From: AC-32 sp963765785
GTDB lineage: Bacteria > Actinomycetota > Thermoleophilia > Gaiellales > Gaiellaceae
Assembly (NCBI GenBank): GCA_963765785.1
Contig: CAVXXW010000012.1
Location: forward strand, 1-64,000
Reading direction: 5' to 3'
Length of the DNA stretch: 64,000 nt
Shown here: piece after piece, positions 8,381 through 15,319 of the stretch
Layout of the letters: each line of letters opens with the position of its first letter
Position numbering within the stretch: the first letter of the stretch is position 1
Notes under the pieces: model-generated
Database searches by the model: none
What the model saw: only the letters and a program-made list of their open reading frames with translations
Told to the model about the DNA's origin: nothing
Translations under genes and position numbers: made by a program

Positions 8381-8489
8381 GTGAACGGCGACGGGACGCC
8401 GGCCGAGCGGGCGGCTCGCGATCGCCGGCCGGAACAAGCGGGAGTCCGCGGTGGTCGAGGAGGCGCCGGCGCTCGACGCCGCAGCCTAG
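8381..8489 (+). pseudogene. Chimeric relic: DUF2252 start joined to exporter 3' end
   Basis: 8381-8420 encodes the DUF2252-like start (V)NGDGTPAERAAR, the same as at 8548. From 8430 to 8489, in a different frame, the text reads RNKRESAVVEEAPALDAAA then stop. That closely matches the C-terminus of the exporter at 4355-5851 (KKREPGAVEEEPALDLAA). The segment therefore joins the 5' tip of one gene to the 3' tip of another and cannot encode a functional protein. Confidence 0.75.
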
Positions 8490-8494
8490 GGACC

Positions 8495-8530
8495 CCTGGG
8501 GGGAAGCCGCGCCACCCGGCTTCCCCCCAG
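8495..8530. terminator. Hairpin terminator left from the lost exporter copy
   Basis: CCTGGGGGGAAGCCG pairs perfectly with CGGCTTCCCCCCAGG over a six-base loop, directly after the exporter-tail relic stop at 8489. Probably the original terminator of that lost gene. Confidence 0.75.
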
Positions 8531-8547
8531 GCTCTACCCTCTTCCCG

Positions 8548-8933
8548 GTGAACGGCGACGGGACGCCGGCGGAGCGGGCGGCGCGCGGGAAGGCGGTGTG
8601 CGCCGAGGTTCGGCGCTCTGCACTCGGCGAGTGGGAGCCGCAAGCCGGCCGGCCCGACCCGGTCGAGCTGCTCGAGGGAGCAGGCGCGAACCTCGACGTG
8701 CTGGACCCGAAGGCGATGGAGCTCTACGCGGAGGTCTACGGCCGGACGCTCGCCCACGCGCGCGCGCTCGGGAGACCCGGTCGCGATCGCCGCCTACCTC
8801 GGGAGCGGCGAGTCGTTCCGACCGCGCGCTTGCCGGCTTCGCCGAGACGTACGCCGACCAGAACGAGCGCGACTGCGCGGCGCTCCAGGCCGCCGCGGAC
8901 GCCGGCCGCATCCGGGCAGAGACCGGCCTCTAG
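8548..8933 (+). pseudogene. DUF2252 gene remnant with internal deletion and frameshifts
   Basis: GTG 8548 opens (V)NGDGTPAERAARGKAVCAEV and continues to DPVELLEGAGANLDVLDPKAMELYAEVYG. DUF2252 proteins are normally about 400-450 residues; here the N-terminal ~45 residues are joined directly to the last ~80. After LAHAR the frame changes (GDPVAIAAYLGSGESF) and changes again (DRALAGFAETYADQNERDCA) before the ending AGRIRAETGL. The loss of the whole central domain makes this a true pseudogene rather than a reading error. Its stop shares CTAG with the next gene. Confidence 0.8.
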
Positions 8934-9370
8934 GCCGCGGCCCTGCGCTCGGCCTCGCGCCTCAGCGCCTGTAGGCCCTCCTCGAGGGAGCGGTCGAGCG
9001 TCTTCTGGAGCGAGCCACGCAACACCCGCGCGAGCACGCCGCTGAACGTCTCGTGGGTCTCGACGTGCGTCCCGCCGTCGCGTGGCTCGAATCGCCAGTC
9101 GTGGATCGCCTTGATCGAGAGCGTCCGGCCGCGCCAGCGGATCGAGCTCGGCGGGTCGACCTGCTCGATCGTGGAGACGATCGTCCCCGGGCCGGCCTTC
9201 CAGCGGAACTCCGTGCCCGGCGCGACGGGCCCAGCGATCGACATCGACTTGACCTCGGGGTTCCAGGTCGGCCACTGCTCGAAGCCGGTCAGGACGTCCC
9301 ATACGACCTCGGGCGGCGCGGCGATCTCGAGCTCGCGGCGGCTGCTGACGGGCGCTTCGCGAGGTTCCAC
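8930..9370 (-). CDS. SRPBCC (polyketide cyclase/START-like) family protein
   Basis: 146 residues with the SRPBCC pattern. An opening strand (RRELEIAAPPEVVWDVLTGF) is followed by the diagnostic WPTWNPEVKSM, then paired strands (FRWKAGPGTIVSTIEQVD, IRWRGRTLSIKAIHDWRF) and the long C-terminal helix (LQKTLDRSLEEGLQALR) that closes the hydrophobic pocket. This fold binds lipids or hydrophobic ligands; the ligand here is unknown. It is probably co-transcribed with the hydrolase at 9380-10303, whose stop lies 9 bases upstream of its ATG. Confidence 0.88.
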   Translation of the reverse strand: MEPREAPVSSRRELEIAAPPEVVWDVLTGFEQWPTWNPEVKSMSIAGPVAPGTEFRWKAGPGTIVSTIEQVDPPSSIRWRGRTLSIKAIHDWRFEPRDGGTHVETHETFSGVLARVLRGSLQKTLDRSLEEGLQALRREAERRAAA

Positions 9371-9379
9371 GGGAAGATC

Positions 9380-10303
9380 CTAGACCCGCCGGTCGCGGAG
9401 CCAGGCGAGAAGCGCGCGCTCGTAGTCGGGCGAGACCGGCCCGTGCTCGAGCCAGTCGGACGGGTCAGCCGCGAAGGTGGCCGCGTGACCGGTGCCGGGC
9501 AGCGACACGACGGTGAGGTCGGCGTCCGGCCCGAGCTCGGTTCGCCAGACGTCGGCGCTCTCCGCCACCGGGATCCAGCGGTCGTGCTCGCCGAAGAAGA
9601 GCAGGACCGGCAGGTCGAGCCTGCGCAGCGCCGGCCGGATGTCGAACTCCATCTCCTCCGCCCAGGTCGCGTCGACGAGGGACGCGTCGGGCGGCACGAA
9701 GGCGAGCCCGAACCACGGCTCGGCGGCCGCGGCGTCGAGGAGCACCTGGGCCTCGTCGACCGGCATCCGCCCGGCGGAAACGTCGTCCATCGCCTGCCGG
9801 AGCGCAAGCGCCCGCTCGACCGCCTCGTCGCCGTGGCCGGCCTCGCGTAGCAGCGCCCGCGTGGCGAAGTCCATCTGGACACCGGGCGTGACGCCTGCCG
9901 ACGAGACGGCCACCAGGAACGCCGCGTCACCAGAGCCGGCGGCCGCCAGCGGCGCGATCCAGCCGCCCTGGCTGATCCCCCAGAGGCCGATCCGCGCGGA
10001 GTCGAGCCGCGGGTCGGCCGCGCAGTGCCGCAGCCACCCGCGGACGTCCTCGGCCAGCCGCTCATAGCTCGATGCGGCGTCGCCGGTCGACTCGCCTTCG
10101 CCTCGACGGTCGAAGATCAGGGTCGCGAAGCCCGCAGGCGGCAGGGTCGCCTCGAGGTGGCGGAGCAGGTGGAAGTCACGCGTCCCTCCCTCGGCGCCGT
10201 GCACGCCGATCACCACCGGCGCGGGCGACGGGCTCTCGGGCAAGGCCAGCGTGCCCGCGAGCATCGCGCCTTCGACCTCGAGGGCCACCTCCTCGGCAGT
10301 CAC
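9380..10303 (-). CDS. Alpha/beta hydrolase (dienelactone-hydrolase/esterase-like)
   Basis: 307 residues. It opens with a short beta domain (VALEVEGAMLAGTLALPE) and the oxyanion strand VVIGVHGAEGG. The nucleophile elbow is GLWGISQGGW (Ser ~125), the acid region LLFFGEHDRWIP (Asp ~245) and the His in LPGTGHAATF (~277), so the catalytic triad is complete. IFDRRGEGEST is typical of serine aminopeptidase S33/BAAT-like hydrolases. Substrate unknown. Cytoplasmic, with no signal peptide. First gene of a likely two-gene unit with the SRPBCC gene. Confidence 0.9.
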   Translation of the reverse strand: MTAEEVALEVEGAMLAGTLALPESPSPAPVVIGVHGAEGGTRDFHLLRHLEATLPPAGFATLIFDRRGEGESTGDAASSYERLAEDVRGWLRHCAADPRLDSARIGLWGISQGGWIAPLAAAGSGDAAFLVAVSSAGVTPGVQMDFATRALLREAGHGDEAVERALALRQAMDDVSAGRMPVDEAQVLLDAAAAEPWFGLAFVPPDASLVDATWAEEMEFDIRPALRRLDLPVLLFFGEHDRWIPVAESADVWRTELGPDADLTVVSLPGTGHAATFAADPSDWLEHGPVSPDYERALLAWLRDRRV

Positions 10304-10330
10304 GCGCGAAGCCTACGAAGCGCGAAGCCG

Positions 10331-10813
10331 CTAGCGCAGGAGCCGGCGCGCGCCGGCGAACTCCGGCCGGAGCTGCGCCAGCGGCACGTAGCGGACGCGC
10401 TCGCCCGTCTGCGGCGCCGAGATCGCAGCGTTCTGCGAGACCACGAGCTGCACGTGGCCGCCGCCCTCCGTGAACAGCAGGTCACCCGGCCGTAGCCGCG
10501 CGAAGCGAACCGGCCTGCCCACACGCAGCTGGTCCCACGACGACCGAGGGATCTTCCAGCCGATCGAGCGGTACGCGGCGTACACGAGGCCCGAGCAGTC
10601 GAAGCCCGTTGCGCGCGAGGTACCGCCCCAGCTGTAGCCGACGCCGACCTGGTGGCGGGCATACCCGACGACCTTCCGGGCCAGCACCTGGACGCGTGCG
10701 GCGTGGCGCGTCCGGGCCCGCTGGGGCGGCGGATCGACCCGGCCCCACGCAGCCTTGGCCCAGCCGGCGGCGACGGTCGCGAGCAGCACGAGGACGAGCA
10801 GCGGGCGGCGCAT
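10331..10813 (-). CDS. Secreted NlpC/P60 cell-wall hydrolase
   Basis: 160 residues. An N-terminal signal peptide (LLVLVLLATVAAGWAKAAWG) precedes an NlpC/P60 domain: VGYARHQVGVGYSWGGTS, the catalytic-Cys motif FDCSGLVYAAYRSI (Cys ~72), RPGDLLFTEGGGHVQLVV with the catalytic His, and a third polar position nearby. Such enzymes cut D-Glu-meso-DAP stem-peptide bonds in peptidoglycan. The domain is nearly the entire mature protein, with no binding modules. Intergenic DNA upstream (10814-11002) is shared with the divergent cold-shock gene; I did not recognise a riboswitch there. Confidence 0.92.
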   Translation of the reverse strand: MRRPLLVLVLLATVAAGWAKAAWGRVDPPPQRARTRHAARVQVLARKVVGYARHQVGVGYSWGGTSRATGFDCSGLVYAAYRSIGWKIPRSSWDQLRVGRPVRFARLRPGDLLFTEGGGHVQLVVSQNAAISAPQTGERVRYVPLAQLRPEFAGARRLLR

Positions 10814-11002
10814 CGGGCCTACATCGGCGGGCGCCCTTGGGCCTCAAGCGCCAGTCCCTCGATCGAGGGAGCGCCCAGACGCTCTTGCTTTAGCACCGTT
10901 CTGCGGCAGTTGCGCTAGCGTTAGAGGCTCCACAGAGCGTGTACTGGCCGGCTGACGCCTCCCATCTACCCGTTCGCGAAAGGTAGAAGGAGGTGTTTTT
11001 CT

Positions 11003-11209
11003 ATGGCTACAGGAACAGTGAAGTGGTTCAACGACTCGAAGGGCTACGGCTTCATCAGCCCCGACGACGGCGAGAAGGATCTCTTCGTCCATCACACGGC
11101 CATCGCCGGTGACGGCTACAAGTCGCTCGCCGAAGGCGCGAAGGTCGAGTACGAGGCCGCCGAGGGTGCCAAGGGCCCCGAGGCGAAGAACGTCACGCCC
11201 GTCGGTTAA
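11003..11209 (+). CDS. Cold-shock protein (CspA family)
   Basis: 68 residues, a complete cold-shock domain: TGTVKWFNDSKGYGFISPDD carries RNP1, and DLFVHHTAI carries RNP2. It binds single-stranded RNA/DNA as an RNA chaperone or antiterminator. A near-ideal AGAAGGAGGTG lies 9 bases before ATG. The long untranslated leader before it (from about 10920) is typical of csp genes, though no cold-box could be confirmed. It heads a group of three small genes to 11730. Confidence 0.95.
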   Translation: MATGTVKWFNDSKGYGFISPDDGEKDLFVHHTAIAGDGYKSLAEGAKVEYEAAEGAKGPEAKNVTPVG

Positions 11210-11268
11210 CCGAGCGCAGGCGCGCGCTGCAGCCGCGGCGCGCGCCGCCTCCTAGCGAAAGGATCGCC

Positions 11269-11517
11269 ATGAGAGGACAAATGCTCTGGTTCAACGCGGC
11301 GAAGGATTACGGCTTCATCATGACCGACGAGGGTGAGCGGCTTGCGGTCGCAGGCGACGGCTTTGCGCCGGGCGAGCGGCCCGAGGGGCGCTGCGCACAC
11401 AAGGTCGTCACGTTCGAGATCGAGGGCGCGAACGGCTCGCGCGAGGCGCGCGGCGTGTCGTTCGTGCCCGAAGTGGCGGCGCGGCGAGCCCGGATGCGCG
11501 GCCGGGGTCGGGGGTAG
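11269..11517 (+). CDS. Divergent cold-shock-domain-like protein lacking RNP2
   Basis: 82 residues. The N-terminal half resembles a cold-shock domain (GQMLWFNAAKDYGFIMTDEG, close to RNP1 of the gene 60 bases upstream). The RNP2 motif (FVH) is missing and replaced by RLAVAGDGFAPGE. The middle strand VTFEIEGANGSREARGVSFV is kept, and the tail is strongly basic (ARRARMRGRGRG), like an RGG-type RNA-binding tail. Start has AAAGGA upstream. Likely nucleic-acid binding; role unknown. Confidence 0.78.
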   Translation: MRGQMLWFNAAKDYGFIMTDEGERLAVAGDGFAPGERPEGRCAHKVVTFEIEGANGSREARGVSFVPEVAARRARMRGRGRG

Positions 11518-11523
11518 ACGCGG

Positions 11524-11730
11524 ATGGCGAACAAGAAGCGGCAGCAGACGATCAACAAGCGCAACCGCGAGCGTGCCGTCGCGGAGAAGCGCGCCCTGAA
11601 ACAGCAGGCCCGGCAAGAGAAGCGCGAGGCTGCTCGGAACGGCGAGGAGATCCCCGCCGAGCCGACGCCGTTCGAGCCGACGCCGGACGAGCCGGCAGCG
11701 CTCGACCCGTCGCCGGACGAGCCCGGCTAG
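11524..11730 (+). CDS. Small basic/acidic protein of unknown function
   Basis: 68 residues with a split composition. Residues 1-42 are lysine/arginine/glutamine-rich and helical (MANKKRQQTINKRNRERAVA...). The rest is proline/glutamate-rich with short repeats (EPTPFEPTPDEPAALDPSPDEPG). It starts six bases after the stop of the cold-shock-like gene, so the two are probably translated from one message. Its context suggests RNA or ribosome association, but this is inference. Confidence 0.7.
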   Translation: MANKKRQQTINKRNRERAVAEKRALKQQARQEKREAARNGEEIPAEPTPFEPTPDEPAALDPSPDEPG

Positions 11731-11736
11731 CTCGGG

Positions 11737-12276
11737 TCAGTCACCGGCGTTCCCCTGGTCGAAACGGACGACCTTCGAGTCCGTGATCGCGAGCAGCTCC
11801 GTGTCCGTCCTCCCGGCCGTGTAGTAGACGCGGCTGCTGACCGCAATCTCCGGCTGCCTCGAGCCGACGATCGCCCGGCCCTCGTCGAAGACGAGCTCCG
11901 GGTTGCAGACGGAGTTCACGACGGTCAGCTCGCTCGGGATGTTGCGCGAGGCGAAGTCGACCGAGAAGTCTGGGGGGATCGCCATCACCGTCATCCCGAC
12001 GGGCGAGTTGTTCGAGGTGAAGCCTTTGAACCAGAGCACCGTCACGACGTTCGGCCTCGGCGACTGATTCGTCACCGTCACGATCGTCGCCGACTGGATC
12101 CGGCCGCCCTTCTGCGAGTTCATGTACGTGACGACGTACCGCGGCGTGCCAGGGAACTTGATGATGTCGGCGAGGTCCTCGAGCTCGCCCAGCTCGATGT
12201 GGCGCTGGAGCTGCTTCTTCGCGTGGGCGTCGGTCGGGACGTCCGGCGTCTTCTTCGTGGACCGTGCAGCAGCCAT
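11737..12276 (-). CDS. Unknown protein, probable beta-rich fold
   Basis: 179 residues, no family recognised. After a basic N-terminus (MAAARSTKKTPDVPTDAHAKKQ) the chain is rich in V/T/S/I alternation typical of beta structure (GGRIQSATIVTVTNQSPRPNVVTVLWFKGF; PEIAVSSRVYYTAGRTDTELLAITDSKVV). There is no signal peptide and no membrane segment. Convergent with the small basic gene, 7 bases apart. ATG 12276 has GGAGGAGGATCC just upstream, a good ribosome site. The general look is similar to the unknown protein at 57592-58050, without clear identity. Confidence 0.75.
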   Translation of the reverse strand: MAAARSTKKTPDVPTDAHAKKQLQRHIELGELEDLADIIKFPGTPRYVVTYMNSQKGGRIQSATIVTVTNQSPRPNVVTVLWFKGFTSNNSPVGMTVMAIPPDFSVDFASRNIPSELTVVNSVCNPELVFDEGRAIVGSRQPEIAVSSRVYYTAGRTDTELLAITDSKVVRFDQGNAGD

Positions 12277-12536
12277 GGGATCCTCCTCCTCAGGCGGGTG
12301 CGGGCGTGCGCGCGGCGGCGTCGCTCGCTTTGGACAGAGAGGCCCTCGTGCCCCCCTCGCGGTGGGCCGTGGGCCGCAGCAACGATGTGGCGCGTGACGG
12401 CGGCACGCTGATCCCTTCGTTGCTCCTGAGGCGAGGTCTACTCCTCTCGCCGCCCGGGGTCAAGAGTAGGGTCGCGAGCCGTGGGAGCTGCCTTCGGCTG
12501 ATCAGCGCCGTCAGCTTCGAGTTGTTCGAGGAAGCC

Positions 12537-12766
12537 GTGAGGGTCGGCGGCGGCGCGGCAGTCGCGATCGGGCTCGCGCTCGGCGCCTTCCTCGACGCGG
12601 CAGGAACCGCCGTGCGGCAGATCCGGCTGCTCTGGCTCGGGGTGGCTGCGGCGTGCGCGCTGGCGACGCCGCTTGGCTATGTGCTCTCGCGCGACCGGCG
12701 GGCACTTCCAGGCCGCGATCAACGGGCTTCGCGGTCGCCGCCGGGCTTTCGACTGCGACGGCCTAA
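12537..12766 (+). pseudogene. Possible small membrane-protein gene needing a frame change
   Basis: From GTG 12537 one frame reads RVGGGAAVAIGLALGAFLDA, then IRLLWLGVAAACALATPLGYVLSRDRR, i.e. two hydrophobic helices. The natural end is probably the TAA at 12764-12766, which overlaps the stop of the next convergent gene as elsewhere in this window, but that stop is in another frame. A shift near 12700 would be required. Weakly supported; it may not be a gene. Confidence 0.3.
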
Positions 12767-13137
12767 TCCCGGCGCGTCCCGCGCCACGGGCCCGGAACGA
12801 AGTCGAGCACCACGTTCACGGCCCAGACGACGATCGTCGCCCAGACCAGCGAGCGAAAGTTGTTGATCTCGAAGCCGCTGACGAGCAGGTCGGTCAGCCA
12901 GAGCATCAGCATGGCGACGCCGAACCAGATCAGGCCGAGCGTGATGAATGCGAGCGGCAGCGTCAGCAGCCGCAGGATCGGCTTGAGAATCGTGTTCAGG
13001 ATTCCGAACAGCAGCGCCGCCCGGATTAGGTCGCCGGCCGAGTCCACGGTCACGCCGTCGAGCACTGCGACCACGACGGCGAGCACGACGGCGTTCGCGA
13101 TCCACGACAGCGTGAGCTGCTTCGCCAGCCGGATCAT
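12763..13137 (-). CDS. Phage-holin-4 superfamily (YvlD-like) membrane protein
   Basis: 124 residues with four membrane helices: ANAVVLAVVVAVLDGVTV, the conserved LLFGILNTILKPILRLLTLP, ITLGLIWFGVAMLMLWLTDLL, and SLVWATIVVWAVNVVLDFV. The NxxLKPILxxLTLPL signature identifies the mycobacterial-type four-helix holin / YvlD family, which is widespread on chromosomes and not evidence of a prophage. Likely an envelope-stress-type membrane protein; function unproven. Confidence 0.88.
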   Translation of the reverse strand: MIRLAKQLTLSWIANAVVLAVVVAVLDGVTVDSAGDLIRAALLFGILNTILKPILRLLTLPLAFITLGLIWFGVAMLMLWLTDLLVSGFEINNFRSLVWATIVVWAVNVVLDFVPGPWRGTRRD

Positions 13138-13247
13138 CGGCGCGATCTTCCTACAACCCGCGGCAACCTGCGTATCATCCCGCTGGGACTACACGTCCGT
13201 CCTTCACCCGCGTCAGGCTGGACGCGACCCCAAACAGGAGGAACCGC

Positions 13248-13643
13248 GTGATTGCAGCGGACTACCCGTTTCTCGACGTCCTCTGGACGTTGATCATCAT
13301 CTTCGCGTGGGTGATCTGGTTCTGGCTCTTGATCACCGTCTTCGCCGACATCTTCCGGCGGCACGACATCCACGGCGGGATGAAGGCGCTCTGGGTGATC
13401 TTCGTGATCATCCTGCCCTTCCTCGGCGTGCTGATCTACCTGATCGCCGAGAGCAAGGGCATGGCCGAGCGGAACGAGAAACAGCAGCAGGCGGCTCAGC
13501 AGCAGGCCGACGCCTACATCCGGGACGTCGCCACCAGCTCCGACCCGGCCGAGCAGATCGCCAACGCGAAGAAGCTGCTCGACGAGGGAACGATCAGCTC
13601 CGCCGAGTTCGACGCCCTCAAGCAGAAGGCTCTGGCGACCTGA
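13248..13643 (+). CDS. PLDc_N-type membrane protein with C-terminal SHOCT domain
   Basis: 131 residues. Two membrane helices (DVLWTLIIIFAWVIWFWLLI and LWVIFVIILPFLGVLIYLIA) flank a short loop FADIFRRHD, matching the PLDc_N (phospholipase D nuclease N-terminal-like) arrangement, which has no catalytic part. After a glutamine-rich linker the C-terminus is a SHOCT motif (ANAKKLLDEGTISSAEFDALK), a short domain often found at the ends of membrane proteins and thought to mediate oligomerisation. GTG start at 13248 after AGGAGG. Confidence 0.9.
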   Translation: MIAADYPFLDVLWTLIIIFAWVIWFWLLITVFADIFRRHDIHGGMKALWVIFVIILPFLGVLIYLIAESKGMAERNEKQQQAAQQQADAYIRDVATSSDPAEQIANAKKLLDEGTISSAEFDALKQKALAT

Positions 13644-13663
13644 GCAACGGCAGCGAGCTGCGT

Positions 13664-13699
13664 CTCGCCGGCGGCTGAATATGCCTAGCCGCCGGCGAG
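13664..13699. terminator. Bidirectional hairpin terminator
   Basis: CTCGCCGGCGGCT pairs with AGCCGCCGGCGAG over a ~10-base loop. It lies between convergent genes ending at 13643 and 13685 and overlaps the end of the DUF1697 gene. Confidence 0.75.
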
Positions 13700-14221
13700 A
13701 TCGCGCAGCGCCTCGACCGTCGTCCAGTTCCGTGAGGTCGCGGTGACGCCGAGGCCCTTGCCGCCGAGCTTGGCCCAGAGCTTCGAGCGCGCCACGCCGC
13801 CCGGGTGCCACGCGTAGACCTCGCGGCCGCGCGCGACGACCTGCTCCTCGGGCGCCGCCACCGCTTCGAGCTCCCGGACGGTCGCGGCGGGGAGCTTCGA
13901 CTCGAGGAACGTCACCTGGTAACGCTTCGGCTCGGTCGCGACCTTGGCGAGCGGGTTGGTCTTGATGATCCGGGCCAGGTCGGCTGCGGTGCGCACGACG
14001 ACGGCGATCTCGAGCTTGAAGCTGTCCGTGATCACCTGCTCGACCTGCTTCCGCAGGGCGTTGGCCTTCGCGCCACTCGTGAGAACGACGTTGCCGCTCT
14101 GCACATAGGTCTGGACGTCCTCGAAGCCGGCCGCCTCCAGTGCCTCGCGCAGCGCAGGCATGGCGATCCGGTTCCGCGGGCCGATGTTGATCCCGCGCAG
14201 CAGCACGACGTGACGCGCCAT
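13685..14221 (-). CDS. DUF1697 family protein
   Basis: 178 residues. The opening RHVVLLRGINIGPRNRIAMP and the following YVQSGNVVL are the family signature of DUF1697, small cytosolic proteins of unknown function found across soil bacteria. The C-terminal LWAKLGGKGLGVTATSRNWT with TVEALRDLA completes the family pattern. ATG 14221 is used because it begins the conserved core; the frame remains open upstream into the LuxR gene. Only 11 bases separate it from that gene's stop (14233), so they may be co-transcribed. Confidence 0.92.
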   Translation of the reverse strand: MARHVVLLRGINIGPRNRIAMPALREALEAAGFEDVQTYVQSGNVVLTSGAKANALRKQVEQVITDSFKLEIAVVVRTAADLARIIKTNPLAKVATEPKRYQVTFLESKLPAATVRELEAVAAPEEQVVARGREVYAWHPGGVARSKLWAKLGGKGLGVTATSRNWTTVEALRDLAGG

Positions 14222-14232
14222 CGCGTGGAAGC

Positions 14233-15231
14233 CTAGGCGTCGAGAACGCCGAGGAACCGCGCGACGGCCGCAGTGCGCGTCGTGACCCCGAGCTTCGCGT
14301 ACACGTTTTCGAGGTGCTTTCGCACCGTCGTCGGGGCGATCCAGAGGAGCTCGGCGACTTCGCGGTTCGTCTTGCCGCGCGCGACCCAGGCCAGAATCTG
14401 GCTCTCGCGCGGGGTCAGGTCGAGCAGCCCACGCGTCTCCTCGAGCAGCAGCGCGTCGCCGCTGCGCCTGACGGTGACGCAATTGTCGCCGGCAGTGATC
14501 GCCAGCACCGGCGCGCCGGACTCGACCCAGTCCGCGAGCCGGGCGGGCAACTCAGGCCCTCGCCCCTCACCGACGTAATCGCGCAGCAGGCGCCGGGCCG
14601 GCGGGGACGCGAACGCGATCCGCCCGTCCGAGGCGAGGACGATCACGCCGCGAGCCTCGTGCTCGGACGCGCCGTCAAGGCCGTCCAGTGCCGCACGCAG
14701 CCGGCGCCGCGTGTCGGCGGCGTGCCAGAGCCGGGCAAAGTGCGGCCGGAGGAGGTCGACCGCGCGGTCCCGTTCGCTGAAGTCGCGGCTCCCGACGTAG
14801 CGGTCGAGGATGAAGGTCTTCGTGTGCCACGGCGGCGACGGGATCGGGACGCTGACCTCGCGCTCGATGTTCGCAGGCCGGAACCAGAGCGCGTAGATCC
14901 GCGTCTTCCGCAGCTGCCGCAAGCTGATGAAGTCGGAGAGCTTCAAGGCGCGGAAGTCCCCCGAGTCGTGCTGGTGGCAGGTCGGGTAGTCGTGGGAGAT
15001 CTCCCAGTAGGGGGCCTCGGTCTCCTGCCACTCGTCCCCCGGCCGCGTCGAGACGTAGCGGTCGCGCTGCCGCACGCGGTCGAGCTCGCAGTAGGTGACC
15101 TCGTCGGCGCGGATGAGCTTGCCGAGCTCTTCGAGCAGCTGCGGTGTGAAGGCATGCTCGTCTCCGAGCTCTTCGGCGTCGCCGAGGAAGCGCAGGACGC
15201 GCTCCGCGTCTCTAGGCGCCAGCACAGACAC
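14233..15231 (-). CDS. LuxR-family transcriptional regulator (2)
   Basis: 332 residues. The N-terminal ~180 residues parallel LuxR protein 1 (VLRFLGDAEEL, LLEELGKLIRADEVTYCELD, DRYVGSRDFSERDRAVDLLRPHFARLW). A second sensor-like region follows (GVIVLASDGRIAFASPPARRLL), PAS-like and absent from the shorter paralogue. The C-terminal GerE helix-turn-helix is LTPRESQILAWVARGKTNRE ... TVRKHLENVYAKLG. GTG 15231 is set by a promoter-like motif abutting it and the absence of a ribosome site, suggesting a leaderless message. Divergent from the haloperoxidase-like gene. Confidence 0.9.
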   Translation of the reverse strand: MSVLAPRDAERVLRFLGDAEELGDEHAFTPQLLEELGKLIRADEVTYCELDRVRQRDRYVSTRPGDEWQETEAPYWEISHDYPTCHQHDSGDFRALKLSDFISLRQLRKTRIYALWFRPANIEREVSVPIPSPPWHTKTFILDRYVGSRDFSERDRAVDLLRPHFARLWHAADTRRRLRAALDGLDGASEHEARGVIVLASDGRIAFASPPARRLLRDYVGEGRGPELPARLADWVESGAPVLAITAGDNCVTVRRSGDALLLEETRGLLDLTPRESQILAWVARGKTNREVAELLWIAPTTVRKHLENVYAKLGVTTRTAAVARFLGVLDA

Positions 15232-15262
15232 GGTCGCTCAAAGATACGACGAATGTCGTATC
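15232..15262 (-). promoter_or_regulatory. Dyad and leaderless promoter between LuxR-2 and haloperoxidase genes
   Basis: GATACGAC (15243-15250) and GTCGTATC (15255-15262) form a perfect 8-bp dyad with spacer GAAT. Read on the minus strand the string CGTATCTTTGAGCGACC runs straight into GTG 15231 and matches the sequence before the other LuxR gene at 6979. TATCTT would be the -10 box of a leaderless message, and the dyad could be its autoregulatory operator. Confidence 0.6.
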
Positions 15263-15319
15263 GACGCCAGGGGCGCGCCCGGAGACGCTCCTCTCGCTGG
15301 CAAACGAGAAGGGGGAATC

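Larger units (their letters stand above)
8365..8587 (+). repeat. Direct repeat carrying the DUF2252 gene start
   Basis: The ~56-base stretch 8365-8420 (GGCTCTACC through GTGAACGGCGACGGGACGCC to GGCTCGCG) recurs at 8530-8587 with a few substitutions and two single-base gaps. Each copy includes the GTG start and first ~12 codons of a DUF2252 gene. The intervening piece holds an exporter 3' end and a hairpin. Confidence 0.8.

Noticed and set aside
10814..11002. Possible riboswitch (c-di-AMP type) before the NlpC/P60 gene
   Set aside because: Such genes are often under this riboswitch in actinobacteria, but I could not recognise the conserved core; only ordinary stems were seen.
12763..13137. 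Holin-like protein as evidence for a prophage
   Set aside because: This four-helix family is common on chromosomes, and no lysin, capsid or integrase genes surround it.
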